This document shows, in pieces, positions 9,841-20,379 of a stretch of 46,130 bases of DNA (its first letter is position 1; each line of letters begins with the position of its first letter). A program made the translations under genes and the position numbers. Source of the stretch: Elusimicrobiota bacterium (lineage in GTDB: Bacteria; Elusimicrobiota; Elusimicrobia; UBA1565; UBA9628); the NCBI GenBank assembly GCA_016212825.1, contig JACRDS010000057.1, positions 1-46,130 of the forward strand, read 5' to 3'. Below the pieces are notes generated by a model. The model saw only the letters and a program-made list of their open reading frames with translations. It had not been told where the DNA came from and searched no databases.

Positions 9841-10231
9841 GAGAGCCGCTTGACGACCTTGGCGGGAACCCCGAAGGCCACGCAGTCCTTCGGGATGCTA
9901 TTGTTCACATAGCTGAAGGCTCCCACGACCGAGTTCTCGCCCACGGTGACCCCGGGCATCACCACCGAATGGGAGCCGATGCGGCAGTTGCGCTCCAGCG
10001 TGACCTGGCCGCCTTTGTCGTCGATCGTGGAGACCGAATAGACCGAGCAGTGAGAGCCGATCTGGACGTGGTCGCCGATGACGACCCCGTTCTTGGCGTT
10101 GATGTAAGTGAAGGCGCCGATGTCCGTGTATCGTCCCAGCTTGAGGTTCCTGCGGTTCTGCACCATCCAGTTGTACTTGGTCGGGCGGCCCTCCGGGATG
10201 GCCGGGAAGCGCCAATTCTTGAACCTGTCGC

Positions 10232-10235
<4 letters not shown>
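9837..10235 (-). CDS. Left-handed beta-helix (hexapeptide) acyltransferase
   Basis: 132-aa product MSDRFKNWRFPAIPEG...NSVVGAFSYVNNSIPKDCVAFGVPAKVVKRLS; start chosen at ATGA overlap with the upstream aminotransferase rather than the longer ORF start. Confidence 0.88.
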
Positions 10236-11360
<1,125 letters not shown>

Positions 11361-11371
<11 letters not shown>

Positions 11372-11963
11372 CGCCCGAGCTGCCCATGAATTCCGGCATC
11401 GTGGCGCTGCCGGGCGCGCTGACGCCCTCCCGCTTGAGCAGGCCGAGGACCGTGCGCCCGATGATCCTCAGGTCGAGCCATAGCGACTGATGTTCCACAT
11501 ACCAGACATCGAGTTCGAATTTCTGCTCCCAGCCGATCGCGTTGCGGCCGTTGACCTGCGCCCAGCCGGTGATCCCGGGCTTGACCTCGTGGCGTCGGGC
11601 CTGGCGGGGAGAATAGCGCGGCAGGTATTGTACCAAAAGGGGCCGCGGTCCCACGATGCTCATGTCCCCGGCCGCGACGTTGAAGAGCCCGGGCAGCTCG
11701 TCGAGGCTCGAGGCGCGCAGGAACCGCCCCAGGGCCGTGAGCCGCCTCTCGTCGGGCAGGAGCTCCCCCGAGGCGTCGCGCGCGTCCGTCATGGTGCGGA
11801 ACTTCCACAGGCGGAAGAGTCCGCCGCGCAGGCCGGGGCGGGTCTGGCCGAACAGCACCGGCGCGCCGAGCTTGAGGCGGACCAGCAGGGCGACGGCCAG
11901 GAGGACCGGGCTCAGGACGAGCAGGCCCAGGAGCGCGGCGCAGAGGTCGAAGGCGCGTTTCAC
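11361..11963 (-). CDS. Monotopic phosphoglycosyltransferase (PglC-like sugar transferase)
   Basis: 200-aa ORF MKRAFDLCAALLGLLVLSPVLL...FRLWKFRTM...SSLDELPGLFNVAAGDMSIVGPRPLL. Confidence 0.93.
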
Positions 11964-11984
11964 GAAGAAGGATTGATTTTACGA

Positions 11985-11990
11985 TATAAT
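11985..11990 (+). promoter_or_regulatory. -10 box TATAAT for the GT4 gene
   Basis: TATAAT, 7 nt upstream of ATG at 11998. Confidence 0.5.
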
Positions 11991-11997
11991 GGCTGTC

Positions 11998-13164
11998 ATG
12001 CGCATCGCGCGCGTCTCCACGGTCCCCTACTTCATGACCGCCCTGCTGGCCGGGCAGCTCGAGTCCCTGCTGCGCGGCGGGGCATCGGTCACGGTCATCA
12101 CCAGCCCGGGCCCGGAGCTGGAGGGGCTGCGGGCGAAGCTGCCCTCCCTGGGGATCGAGACGGTCGACATCGCGCGGCGGGTCTCGCCGCTCCGGGACCT
12201 CCTGGCCCTGGTCCGGCTCTTCCTGGCCCTGCGCCGCGGGCGGTTCGACATCGTCCACTCGACCACGCCCAAGGCCGGCCTGCTCTGCGCCATCGCCGCG
12301 AGACTGGCGGGGATCCCCGTCCGCCTGCATACCTTCACCGGCCAGCCCTGGGTCCACATGCGGGGCCCGCTGCGCTGGCTGGCGCGCTGGAGCGACAGGC
12401 TGGTCGTCGGGCTGAACACGCATTGCTGGGCCGACAGCGAGAGCCAGCGGCGGTTCCTGGTGGAGCAGGGGATCGCGGCTGCGGCCCGGCTGTCGGTCGT
12501 CGGTCCGGGCTCGGTGGCCGGCGTGGATCTGGAGCGCTTCGACCCGGCTCGTTTCCCGGAGGCGGACCGGCTGGCCTTGAGGAAAAGGCTCGGCGTCCCG
12601 GCGGAGGTCCCGGTGCTGCTCTTCGTGGGCCGCCTCACGGCCGACAAAGGGGTGCGCGAGCTGTTGACCGCTTTCCAGGCGCTCAAGGCCGCCGGCAGTC
12701 CCGCGCACCTGGTCCTGGCCGGGCCGCTGGATCCGGACAGCGGCGCGGGCGGAGGGATCTCCGGATCGGATCTTTCCGGCGTCCGGGACGCCCACCCGGT
12801 GGGGCACGTGGACAGCCCGGAATCGTATATGGCCATGGCGGACGTCCTCTGCCTTCCGAGCTATCGGGAAGGATTCGGCAGTTCTGTCATAGAGGCCGCG
12901 GCCATGGGCGTGCCGGCCGTGGGCACGCGCATCTACGGCTTGTCGGACGCCGTGGCCGACGGGACCACGGGCGTCCTGGTGCCGCCGCGGGACGCCGCAG
13001 CCCTGGCGGCCGCTCTGGAGGGGCTCCTGGCCGGCGAGGAGCGCCGGCGGGAGATGGGACGCGCGGCCCGGCGGCGCTGCGCGGAGCTCTTCGATTCCCG
13101 GCGGATCAACGGCCTGCTGGCCGAGGAATACCGCGCCCTGCTGCGCGCTAGCGCCGGGGCTTAG
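11998..13164 (+). CDS. Glycosyltransferase family 4
   Basis: [17 protein letters not shown] and [27 protein letters not shown]; start moved from 11989 to 11998 because the 11989 ATG lies within a TATAAT box (11985-11990). Confidence 0.9.
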   Translation: MRIARVSTVPYFMTALLAGQLESLLRGGASVTVITSPGPELEGLRAKLPSLGIETVDIARRVSPLRDLLALVRLFLALRRGRFDIVHSTTPKAGLLCAIAARLAGIPVRLHTFTGQPWVHMRGPLRWLARWSDRLVVGLNTHCWADSESQRRFLVEQGIAAAARLSVVGPGSVAGVDLERFDPARFPEADRLALRKRLGVPAEVPVLLFVGRLTADKGVRELLTAFQALKAAGSPAHLVLAGPLDPDSGAGGGISGSDLSGVRDAHPVGHVDSPESYMAMADVLCLPSYREGFGSSVIEAAAMGVPAVGTRIYGLSDAVADGTTGVLVPPRDAAALAAALEGLLAGEERRREMGRAARRRCAELFDSRRINGLLAEEYRALLRASAGA

Positions 13165-14026
13165 AGGCCAGCAGGCCCCAGAGATAGCTCGAGTAAGGGC
13201 TGGCGCCCATCCTCTGCGCCTCCGCCCGCACCTGCGCCGGCCCGATCCAGCCGGCATCCAGAGCGATCTCCTCCAGGCAGGCCACCATCAGCCCCTGGCG
13301 GTCCTGCACGGTCTGCACGAAGCTGGCCGCGTCCATCAGGCTCTGGTGCGTGCCGGTGTCGAGCCAGGCGATGCCGCGGCCCATCTTGAGCACCCGCAGC
13401 TCTCCCCGCTCGAGGAAGACCTTGTTGAGGTCCGTGATCTCCAGCTCGCCGCGGGCGCTGGGCTTGAGCCTGGCCGCCTCGGCGCAGACCTCGGCCCCGT
13501 AGAAATAGAGCCCGGGCACGGCGTAGCCGCTCTTGGGCTTCTTGGGCTTCTCCTCCAGGGACATGGCGCGGCCGCGCGCGTCGAACTCCACCACCCCGTA
13601 ACGCTCGGGGTCTTTGACCTGGTAGGCGAAGATGGCCCCGCCGGACCTGGTCCGGGCCGCCTGGCGCAGCATGTCGGTGAGGCCGTGGCCGTAGACGATG
13701 TTGTCGCCGAGGATGAGGCAGGCGGACCGGCCGGCCAGCCAGGACCGGCCGATGGTGAAGGCCTGGGCGAGACCTTCCGGTCTCGGCTGCTCGGCGTACG
13801 CGAAGCGCATGCCCAGGCGCTTGCCGTCGCCGAGGAGCTCGCGGAAGCCGGGCAGGTCGTGGGGAGTGCTGATGACCAGGACCTCGCGGATGCCCGCCAG
13901 CATGAGGGCGCTGAGCGGATAGTAGATCATGGGCTTGTCGTAGACCGGCATCATCTGCTTGCTGACGACCTTGGTGCAGGGGTAGAGCCGGGTGCCCGCC
14001 CCGCCCGCCAGGATGATCCCTTTCAT
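13148..14026 (-). CDS. rmlA: Glucose-1-phosphate thymidylyltransferase-like nucleotidyltransferase
   Basis: 292-aa [57 protein letters not shown]. Confidence 0.93.
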   Translation of the reverse strand: MKGIILAGGAGTRLYPCTKVVSKQMMPVYDKPMIYYPLSALMLAGIREVLVISTPHDLPGFRELLGDGKRLGMRFAYAEQPRPEGLAQAFTIGRSWLAGRSACLILGDNIVYGHGLTDMLRQAARTRSGGAIFAYQVKDPERYGVVEFDARGRAMSLEEKPKKPKSGYAVPGLYFYGAEVCAEAARLKPSARGELEITDLNKVFLERGELRVLKMGRGIAWLDTGTHQSLMDAASFVQTVQDRQGLMVACLEEIALDAGWIGPAQVRAEAQRMGASPYSSYLWGLLASKPRR

Positions 14027-14036
14027 GCTCTCCCTC

Positions 14037-15023
14037 CTAGAGCCCGCGCGCCCGCAGGTCGTGTATCTGGACCAGCCCCACGCTCCGGCCGCGGCCGTCG
14101 ACCACGGGCAGCACGTTGAAGGGCCTCTTGCGCAGCTCCATGATCTCCACGGCGCGCGAGGCCAGCGCCTCGGGCCGGATGGTGGTGGGCCGGAGGTTCA
14201 TGATCTGCCGGACGGAGAGCTCCTGGATGTCGCGGCCCTGCTCCAAGACGCGGCGGATGTCGCAGTCCGTGACCAGGCCCTGGAGCCGGCCCCGGCGGTC
14301 CACCACGGCCACGGCGCCGGCGTGCTGACGGGTGAGCTCCACCAGCATGCGGCTGACGCGCGCGTCCTCGCGCACCACGGGGTTGTCCTGGCCCTTGCGC
14401 ATGACGTCGGCCACGGTCAGGGTCAGGCGCTTGCCCAGCTGGCCGGCCGGATGGTTGTGCGCGAAGTGTTCGGCGCGGAAGTTGCGCAGCTTCATGAGGG
14501 CCACGGCCAGGGCGTCGCCCACGGCCAGGGCGGCGGTGGTGCTGCAGGTGGGGGTGAGGTTGAGGGGGCAGGCTTCCTGGGCCACGGGCGTGGCCAGGAC
14601 CACGGCCGCGGCCCGGGCCAGGGTCGAGCGCGGCTCGGCCGTGATGGCGATGAGCTTGGCGCCGATGGCGCGCAGGCGGGGCAGGAGATCGTTGAGCTCG
14701 TCGGACTCGCCGGACTTGCCGATGGCCAGGACGAGGTCCTGCCGCTGGATGAGGCCGATCCCGCCGTGCTTGGCCTCGGCCGGGTCGAGGTGGACGGCCG
14801 GGGTGCCGGTGGAGGCCAGGGTCGCGGCCACCTTCTGCGCGATGAGCCCGGACTTGCCCACGCCGGTGAGGATGACCTTGCCCCGGCAGCGGGCCATGAG
14901 CTCCACAGCCTTCCCGTAGGAGCCGTCGACCGAGGCGCGCAGGGCGCGCAGGGTCTTGGCCTCCAGGGCGATGACGCGGCGGACTTCCTCGGCCACGGCC
15001 CGGTCGCGCGGTTTGTTTTTCAT
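14037..15023 (-). CDS. kpsF: KpsF/GutQ-type arabinose-5-phosphate isomerase (SIS plus two CBS domains)
   Basis: 328-aa [46 protein letters not shown] and C-terminal CBS pair. Confidence 0.92.
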   Translation of the reverse strand: MKNKPRDRAVAEEVRRVIALEAKTLRALRASVDGSYGKAVELMARCRGKVILTGVGKSGLIAQKVAATLASTGTPAVHLDPAEAKHGGIGLIQRQDLVLAIGKSGESDELNDLLPRLRAIGAKLIAITAEPRSTLARAAAVVLATPVAQEACPLNLTPTCSTTAALAVGDALAVALMKLRNFRAEHFAHNHPAGQLGKRLTLTVADVMRKGQDNPVVREDARVSRMLVELTRQHAGAVAVVDRRGRLQGLVTDCDIRRVLEQGRDIQELSVRQIMNLRPTTIRPEALASRAVEIMELRKRPFNVLPVVDGRGRSVGLVQIHDLRARGL

Positions 15024-15027
15024 GGGT

Positions 15028-15588
15028 TCAGGGGATGCGGAAATCGATGTTCGTGAGATCCATCAGGCTCATGTAGCGGCGGCCGTTGGCGGAAGCGGGG
15101 GAAGGTTCCAGTGTCGCGGTCAGCACCAGGTCCGCGCCGGGCGGCACCTGGTCGAAGCGGGAGACGAAGGTGAAGCGAGCCTCGGCCAGGGCCAGGTCCC
15201 GGACCGTGTCGCGGACGAGCTCGAGGATCTCGTCCTGGGCGACCAGGATGAAGTGCCGGCGGCCCGCGCGGTATTCGCGCGTCAGGACCGTGGTGATGTT
15301 GTCCTGGATCTGCTTGAAGATCCGGAACATGCCGAGGGCGTAGTTGTAGGCTTTGCGCGTCTGCTCCACGGCTCCCTTGAGGGTGAGCAGGTACTGCGTG
15401 CGCTTCCAGTCGAGTTGGGTGACCTTGATGATGCCCTTGCGCGCCAGCCGGCGGATGAGGAGGTTGGTCGTGCCCAGGGACAGGCCCAGGCTTCGGGACA
15501 GGTCGCGCTGGGTGCTGGTGGGCTTGCGGGAGAGCTGCTGGATGAGCAGGAACTCCTTCTCCGCCAGGGGGCTGTCAGGGCTCGGCAT
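15028..15588 (-). CDS. MarR-like winged-helix transcriptional regulator with an uncharacterised C-terminal domain
   Basis: 186-aa ORF; EKEFLLIQQLSRKPTSTQRDLSRSLGLSLGTTNLLIRRLARKGII helix-turn-helix; located inside a polysaccharide locus. Confidence 0.85.
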   Translation of the reverse strand: MPSPDSPLAEKEFLLIQQLSRKPTSTQRDLSRSLGLSLGTTNLLIRRLARKGIIKVTQLDWKRTQYLLTLKGAVEQTRKAYNYALGMFRIFKQIQDNITTVLTREYRAGRRHFILVAQDEILELVRDTVRDLALAEARFTFVSRFDQVPPGADLVLTATLEPSPASANGRRYMSLMDLTNIDFRIP

Positions 15589-15594
15589 GGCTAT

Positions 15595-15609
15595 GTTCGA
15601 ATATTGAAC
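15595..15609. promoter_or_regulatory. 15-bp palindrome O1, putative operator upstream of the winged-helix regulator
   Basis: GTTCGAATATTGAAC, 6 bp from the regulator start codon and abutting a TGATAGAAT extended -10 (minus strand). Confidence 0.75.
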
Positions 15610-15618
15610 ATTCTATCA
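15610..15618 (-). promoter_or_regulatory. Extended -10 TGATAGAAT for the winged-helix regulator
   Basis: TGA-TAGAAT abutting palindrome O1. Confidence 0.5.
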
Positions 15619-16737
15619 TTTCTCCCAGGCCGCGCGCAGTGCCGCAAGCAGGCGCTGGAACTCCCGGCTCTGGGAATGCTCCCGGGCCAGGGCGATGCGC
15701 TCCTCGCGCAGCGCCGAGGTCTCGGTCCGGGGCAGGTCCCGGGCGATGCTCACCCACCCGGAAGGGTCATCGGACACGTGGACCAGCCGGCCCAGGGGCG
15801 CGAAGCAGGGCAAAGAGGTGGCCAGGATGGGGCGGCCCATGGCCAGGCACTCGTAGAGCTTGGCCGGAATCACGCCCAGGAGGAACGGATCCTTGCGATA
15901 CGGCAGGAGGAAGCCGTCGAAGCGCTCCAGGAGCGGCGCCAGTCCATCGTATCCGATGGGGGGCGAGCGCCTCGCGCCGGCCGGCAGGGGCGCGGCGCCT
16001 TTGCCGGGGCCGTGCACCGTGACCTCGAAGCCCGCCTCGCACAGCGCGGCTAGGTAGGCGGGGTCATGGTCGGGCCCCCAGGTCCCGAAGTAGCAGAGTC
16101 GGCGGAACCGCGGATCGGGCGGCTCGACCGCGAAGAAGGCGTCGGGCACGCCCTGGTGGACCTGGACCACGTTGGAGTGTTCCGCGCGCTTCTGCTGATA
16201 GAGGAAATCCGAATCGCAGACGACCAGGTCCGCGCGGGCCAGGAGTTCGGATTCCTGGGTCGGGAGGTCGGCGGGTGCTCCCGGATGCGCCCGGAAGTTA
16301 GCGGCGCAGTCATAGACGGTGACGCGGGGATCGAGCCCGCGGATGAGCGCCAGGCTCGTGGCCGTCGGGAGATAGGCGATCAGCAGCGGCCCGGGCCGCA
16401 GGCCGGCGGCCCGCAGCGCTGAGACGATCCCGGGGATGAGGATGGCCGAGTTGCAGCGGCGGAAGGCGCGGCCTGTCGGGGGCAGCACCCGGGGCGCGAT
16501 GACGCGCAGGTTCTGCGGCAGCCCGGCCCTCCGCGGCGCGGCCAGGGACTTGAGTCTGTCCCAGACCCGGCCCAGGTCGCTCGGGCCGGGGCCGCGGAAC
16601 CCGGTGTTCTCGACGAAGAAAACGTCATGGCCGGCCGCCGCCAGCTGGGAGGCGAAGATCTGGTGGCGCTGCCAGGCCGCCGACCAGTCGACGCCGCTGA
16701 GGACGACGACCTGGGCGCGCTCGAAGCCGGACCTCAT
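15616..16737 (-). CDS. Glycosyltransferase (GT1/GT4-like, TuaH-like)
   Basis: 373-aa ORF; VVLSGVDWSAAWQRHQIFASQLAAAGHDVFFVENTG, FLLPYRKDPFLLGVIPAKLYECLAMGRPIL. Confidence 0.85.
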   Translation of the reverse strand: MRSGFERAQVVVLSGVDWSAAWQRHQIFASQLAAAGHDVFFVENTGFRGPGPSDLGRVWDRLKSLAAPRRAGLPQNLRVIAPRVLPPTGRAFRRCNSAILIPGIVSALRAAGLRPGPLLIAYLPTATSLALIRGLDPRVTVYDCAANFRAHPGAPADLPTQESELLARADLVVCDSDFLYQQKRAEHSNVVQVHQGVPDAFFAVEPPDPRFRRLCYFGTWGPDHDPAYLAALCEAGFEVTVHGPGKGAAPLPAGARRSPPIGYDGLAPLLERFDGFLLPYRKDPFLLGVIPAKLYECLAMGRPILATSLPCFAPLGRLVHVSDDPSGWVSIARDLPRTETSALREERIALAREHSQSREFQRLLAALRAAWEK

Positions 16738-16741
16738 CGCC

Positions 16742-17632
16742 TCACTTGCGGGAGAGGGCGGGGACCAGGAGCGAGACGTAGCGCGCCAGGGAGTCCGCGC
16801 CGGAGGGCATGCGGTCCAAGCCCAGGGCCGCGAGCTTGAAGTTGTTCAGGGCCTCGGAGGCGGGCCGCGGCGCCGGGAGGGGGAACCGGTCCGAGGACAC
16901 GGCCTCGACCTCCACCTGCGCGCCCAACTGCTCGACGATGAGCCGGGCCACGTCGTGGCGCGTGAGGACCCCGGGGTTGGCCATGTGGTAGGTCCCGTAG
17001 TGGCCGGAGGCGACGAGCTCGAGCAGGTTGGCGGCCAGGTCCTCGGTGTAGGTGAGGGTCCCCCGCTTGTCGGCCACGGCCAGCAGGCGCTTCTGCCCGG
17101 CCAGGATCTGCGCCACGATCTTGCCCACGAACTTCTTCTCCTGGGAGATGCCGCCCATCATCCAGGCCGCGCGGATGATGAAATGGCGCCGCGTCGCCTC
17201 CCGGACCGCCTCTTCGCCGCGGAGCTTGCTCTCGGCGTAGCGGTTGCTGGGCGCCGGGACATCGTACTCGGTGTAGGGCTCGGCCTTCGGGTTGGCGCCG
17301 AAGACGGCCGCGGTGCTGATGTAGACGATGGGGATGCCGCGGTCCGCGCAGAGGCGCGCCCAGAGCTGCGGGGTCAGCGCGTTCTGGCGCAGCGCCCACT
17401 CCGGCTCCATCTCGCAGCGGTCCACGTCCGTGGCCGCGGCGAGGTGCATGACGAGCTCGCAGTCGTGGGCCGCCGGCAGCTCCCGGATTGTGTCCCAGCG
17501 GGAGATGTCCAGCCGCAGGCCCGGGTCGGCGGCCTGCAGGTCCACGCCCACGGCGGTGTGGCCGCTGTCAGCCAGCTTGCGCATGACGGCGGTCCCCAGC
17601 ATTCCGGCGCTTCCCGTGACCAGGATCCTCAT
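16742..17632 (-). CDS. RmlD-like / NAD(P)-dependent sugar epimerase-reductase (SDR)
   Basis: 296-aa ORF; MRILVTGSAGMLGTAVMRKL; RYAESKLRGEE (YxxxK). Confidence 0.9.
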   Translation of the reverse strand: MRILVTGSAGMLGTAVMRKLADSGHTAVGVDLQAADPGLRLDISRWDTIRELPAAHDCELVMHLAAATDVDRCEMEPEWALRQNALTPQLWARLCADRGIPIVYISTAAVFGANPKAEPYTEYDVPAPSNRYAESKLRGEEAVREATRRHFIIRAAWMMGGISQEKKFVGKIVAQILAGQKRLLAVADKRGTLTYTEDLAANLLELVASGHYGTYHMANPGVLTRHDVARLIVEQLGAQVEVEAVSSDRFPLPAPRPASEALNNFKLAALGLDRMPSGADSLARYVSLLVPALSRK

Positions 17633-18597
17633 TTCGCCTCCACAGGGTGCAGTCTGGCGCCGTCCCGGAGGATGTGCCAGCGGCAGGATAACAGGTCGTA
17701 GAATCGCAGGAAGCTCTCCAGGGCGCGGTTGACGGGCCGCCCGAGACGGTAGGCCAGCAGCGCCGCGGCGATGTCCCGGCGTCCGGGCGCCAGGCGGGCC
17801 GCGGCCTGCGCGTCCAGGTGGGCCGCGGCGAAGTCGCCGTTGCCGGCGTGCAGGCGCGAGAGGTAGTAGTGCATGTTGGCCAGGGCCAGGGCGTGAACCT
17901 GCGGGCCGATCTCCTCCCGGTACTTCCCGAGGACATGGAGGTGCTCCCGCCGCGCGAGCTCGATGTGCCGGCCGGTGAAGTTGCTGGTCAGCCGCGAGCG
18001 CGAGAGGACCTCCGGGATGAAGCCGACCTCCGCCTCCCGGGCCAAGCGCAGCCAGAGGTCCCAGTCCGCGGGGATGAAGATGCTCTCGTCCCAGCCTCCG
18101 GCCCGCTCGAAGACGGACCGGCGCATGACCGGCGTCGAGTTGTTGATCTGGTTGCCCAGGACCAAGGAGGAGAAGATCCGGCCGGAGGGCCTGGGCGGGA
18201 AGCTCCGCGGGCCCACGATGCGGCCCGCGGCGTCGATCCAGTAGGCGTGGGAATGCACCATCCCGGCCTGGGGGTGTTCCCGCAGGTATTGCGCGGCGCG
18301 CCGCGCTTTGCGCGGCTCCCAGAGGTCGTCGCAGTCCGCGAAGGCGACGAACTCTCCGCGGGAGACGGAGAAGCCGTGGTTGCGGGCGCGGCTGGCTCCG
18401 CCGTTGGCCTGGCGCAGGGAGCGGATGCGGCCGCCGAAGCTCGCCAGGACCGCGGGGGTGTCGTCTTTCGAGCCGTCGTCGACGACGATGATCTCCAGGG
18501 CCGGATAGTCCTGGGCGAGCAGGGACTCCACGGTCAGGCGCGTGAAGGCCGCCATGTCGTAGGCGGGGACGATGACGCTCAAGAGGGGCGTGGGCAT
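17629..18597 (-). CDS. Glycosyltransferase family 2
   Basis: MPTPLLSVIVPAYDMAAFTRLTVESLLAQDYPALEIIVVDDGSKDDTP...FADCDDLW; start set at 18597 within the longer listed ORF. Confidence 0.92.
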   Translation of the reverse strand: MPTPLLSVIVPAYDMAAFTRLTVESLLAQDYPALEIIVVDDGSKDDTPAVLASFGGRIRSLRQANGGASRARNHGFSVSRGEFVAFADCDDLWEPRKARRAAQYLREHPQAGMVHSHAYWIDAAGRIVGPRSFPPRPSGRIFSSLVLGNQINNSTPVMRRSVFERAGGWDESIFIPADWDLWLRLAREAEVGFIPEVLSRSRLTSNFTGRHIELARREHLHVLGKYREEIGPQVHALALANMHYYLSRLHAGNGDFAAAHLDAQAAARLAPGRRDIAAALLAYRLGRPVNRALESFLRFYDLLSCRWHILRDGARLHPVEAK

Positions 18598-18599
18598 GG

Positions 18600-20369
18600 C
18601 TAGATGACCTGGAGGTGGTGGAACCGGCTGTAGGACCGGTCCCGTCCCATGAGCTCCTCGTGCGTGCCGGTCTCCGCGATGCGGCCGTCCTCCATCACGA
18701 CGATGCGGCGCGCGTTGCGGATGGTCGTGAAGCGGTGGGCGATGACGACCATCGTGCGGTCGGCGGCCAGTTTGGCGATGGAATCCTGGATGAGCTTCTC
18801 GGTGGCCGCGTCCAGGGCGCTGGTGGCTTCGTCGAGGATGAGTATGGGGGCGTCGCGCAGGAAGGCCCGGGCCATCGCGATGCGCTGACGTTGGCCGCCG
18901 GACAGGAGCACGCCTCTCTCCCCCAGGCGCGTCTGCTCCCGGTCCGGCAAGGCCATGACGAAGTCCTCGGCATGGGCCTGGCGCAGGGCGCGGTGGAACT
19001 CCTCGCGGCTCGACGCGGGAGCGCCGTACTTGACGTTGTTCTCCAGCGTGTCGTCGAAGATGAAGGCGTCCTGGCTCACGACGGCCACCAGCCGCGTCCA
19101 ATCGGCCTGGCGCAGCTGGGGCAAGGGGACCCCGTCGATGGTGATCGTCCCTGAGGTGGGATCGAAGAGCCGCAGGAGCAGCCTCGCCAGCGTGGTCTTC
19201 CCCGAGCCGGAGGCGCCGATGACCGCCAGCGTCTCGTTCTTGGCCAGGGTCAGATCGATGCCCTGCAGCGCCGGTTCGGCGGCCGTCGGATAGCGGAAGG
19301 CGACGTCCGAGAAGACGATCCGGCTGGTGAACTCCGTCTTCCGGACCTGGCCCCAGCTCAGGGTCGGCAGGCCGCTGAGGGAGAGGATGCGGGGCAGTTC
19401 CGTGATTTTGGAGAAGTATTCGGCGACGCGGATGCGGCCGTTGTTGATGGCCGTGACCCGCGGGATCATCCGGCTGACGACGACCAGGAAGGTCAGCAGG
19501 CGGGCTCCCGAGACGTGGAAATGCGAGATGGCCGCGTAGATGAACAGGCAGAAGAGCCCGTCTCCGACCAGGCCCTCGGAGAACGATCCGTTGGCCGACA
19601 TGTCCTGCAGGGCGTTGGCGTTCTTCGTCGTGCGGCTCGCCAGGCCGCGGAAATTCCGGTCTTCCCGGTCTTCCATGCCGCAGGTCTTGATGACGTCGAT
19701 CCCCTGGTGGACGGCGATGAGATAGGATTTGAGCTCCGTGCGCAGGGCGGTGTTCTCGCCGCCCAGACGGAGCATCTCGCGCATGAAGAACCCGGTCACC
19801 GCGTAGCGCAGGCCGGCCAAGATGACCGTGACCAGCGTCAGCTTCCAGGAGAGGATGCAGATCAAGACCGTGTAGACCGCCGCGGAAAGCGCTCCCGCGG
19901 CGAGGTCGAAGGCGATGGCCAGGCTCTGGCATACGTTGTCGACATCCTGCTCGAGCGTCTGGGTGAGCTGGGCGCTCGAGCCGGCGTGGAAATAGGAAAG
20001 GTGCGACCCGATGATGCGCCGGAAAGCCTCTTCGCGCAGGTCTTGGACGAAGGGATTGTAGATCCGGGCCGACAGGATCTTGGAGGCCCACTTCAGGAGC
20101 AGGGTCATCGTGATCGCGAGGAAGATGCAACCGATCAGGGCGCCGATCGAAGGCTTGACGCCGAGGCCCGAGATGGCGGCGAAGAAGGCCTGGGTGGTCC
20201 GGCCCGAGAGGAAGGCGTCGCCCTGTTGGAGGTAGGCCAGGAGGGGGAAGAACAATCCCATCCCGGCGCCTTCGCAGAGGGAGGCGGCGAACAGCAGGGC
20301 GGCCAGACCCGCCAAGGAGAGGCGGTAGCGCCGCAGGAAGGGCCACAGCGAACGAATCTGTTCCGTCAT
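18600..20369 (-). CDS. ABC transporter, fused permease/ATPase (MsbA/PglK-like)
   Basis: 589-aa ORF; Walker A GASGSGKTT, signature LSGGQRQRIAMARAFL, Walker B ILILDEATSALD. Confidence 0.95.
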   Translation of the reverse strand: MTEQIRSLWPFLRRYRLSLAGLAALLFAASLCEGAGMGLFFPLLAYLQQGDAFLSGRTTQAFFAAISGLGVKPSIGALIGCIFLAITMTLLLKWASKILSARIYNPFVQDLREEAFRRIIGSHLSYFHAGSSAQLTQTLEQDVDNVCQSLAIAFDLAAGALSAAVYTVLICILSWKLTLVTVILAGLRYAVTGFFMREMLRLGGENTALRTELKSYLIAVHQGIDVIKTCGMEDREDRNFRGLASRTTKNANALQDMSANGSFSEGLVGDGLFCLFIYAAISHFHVSGARLLTFLVVVSRMIPRVTAINNGRIRVAEYFSKITELPRILSLSGLPTLSWGQVRKTEFTSRIVFSDVAFRYPTAAEPALQGIDLTLAKNETLAVIGASGSGKTTLARLLLRLFDPTSGTITIDGVPLPQLRQADWTRLVAVVSQDAFIFDDTLENNVKYGAPASSREEFHRALRQAHAEDFVMALPDREQTRLGERGVLLSGGQRQRIAMARAFLRDAPILILDEATSALDAATEKLIQDSIAKLAADRTMVVIAHRFTTIRNARRIVVMEDGRIAETGTHEELMGRDRSYSRFHHLQVI

Positions 20370-20379
20370 GAGCCGGGCC

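Noticed and set aside
15610-15619. Plus-strand TATCAT 4 bp after palindrome O1, matching the spacing of TATAAT to O3
   Set aside because: It would drive antisense RNA into the glycosyltransferase gene with no evident plus-strand product; the minus-strand extended -10 is the simpler explanation.
18600-20346. Upstream part of the 905-aa ORF 17629-20346
   Set aside because: Only the 17629-18597 portion encodes the GT2; the rest is an alternate frame of the ABC transporter.
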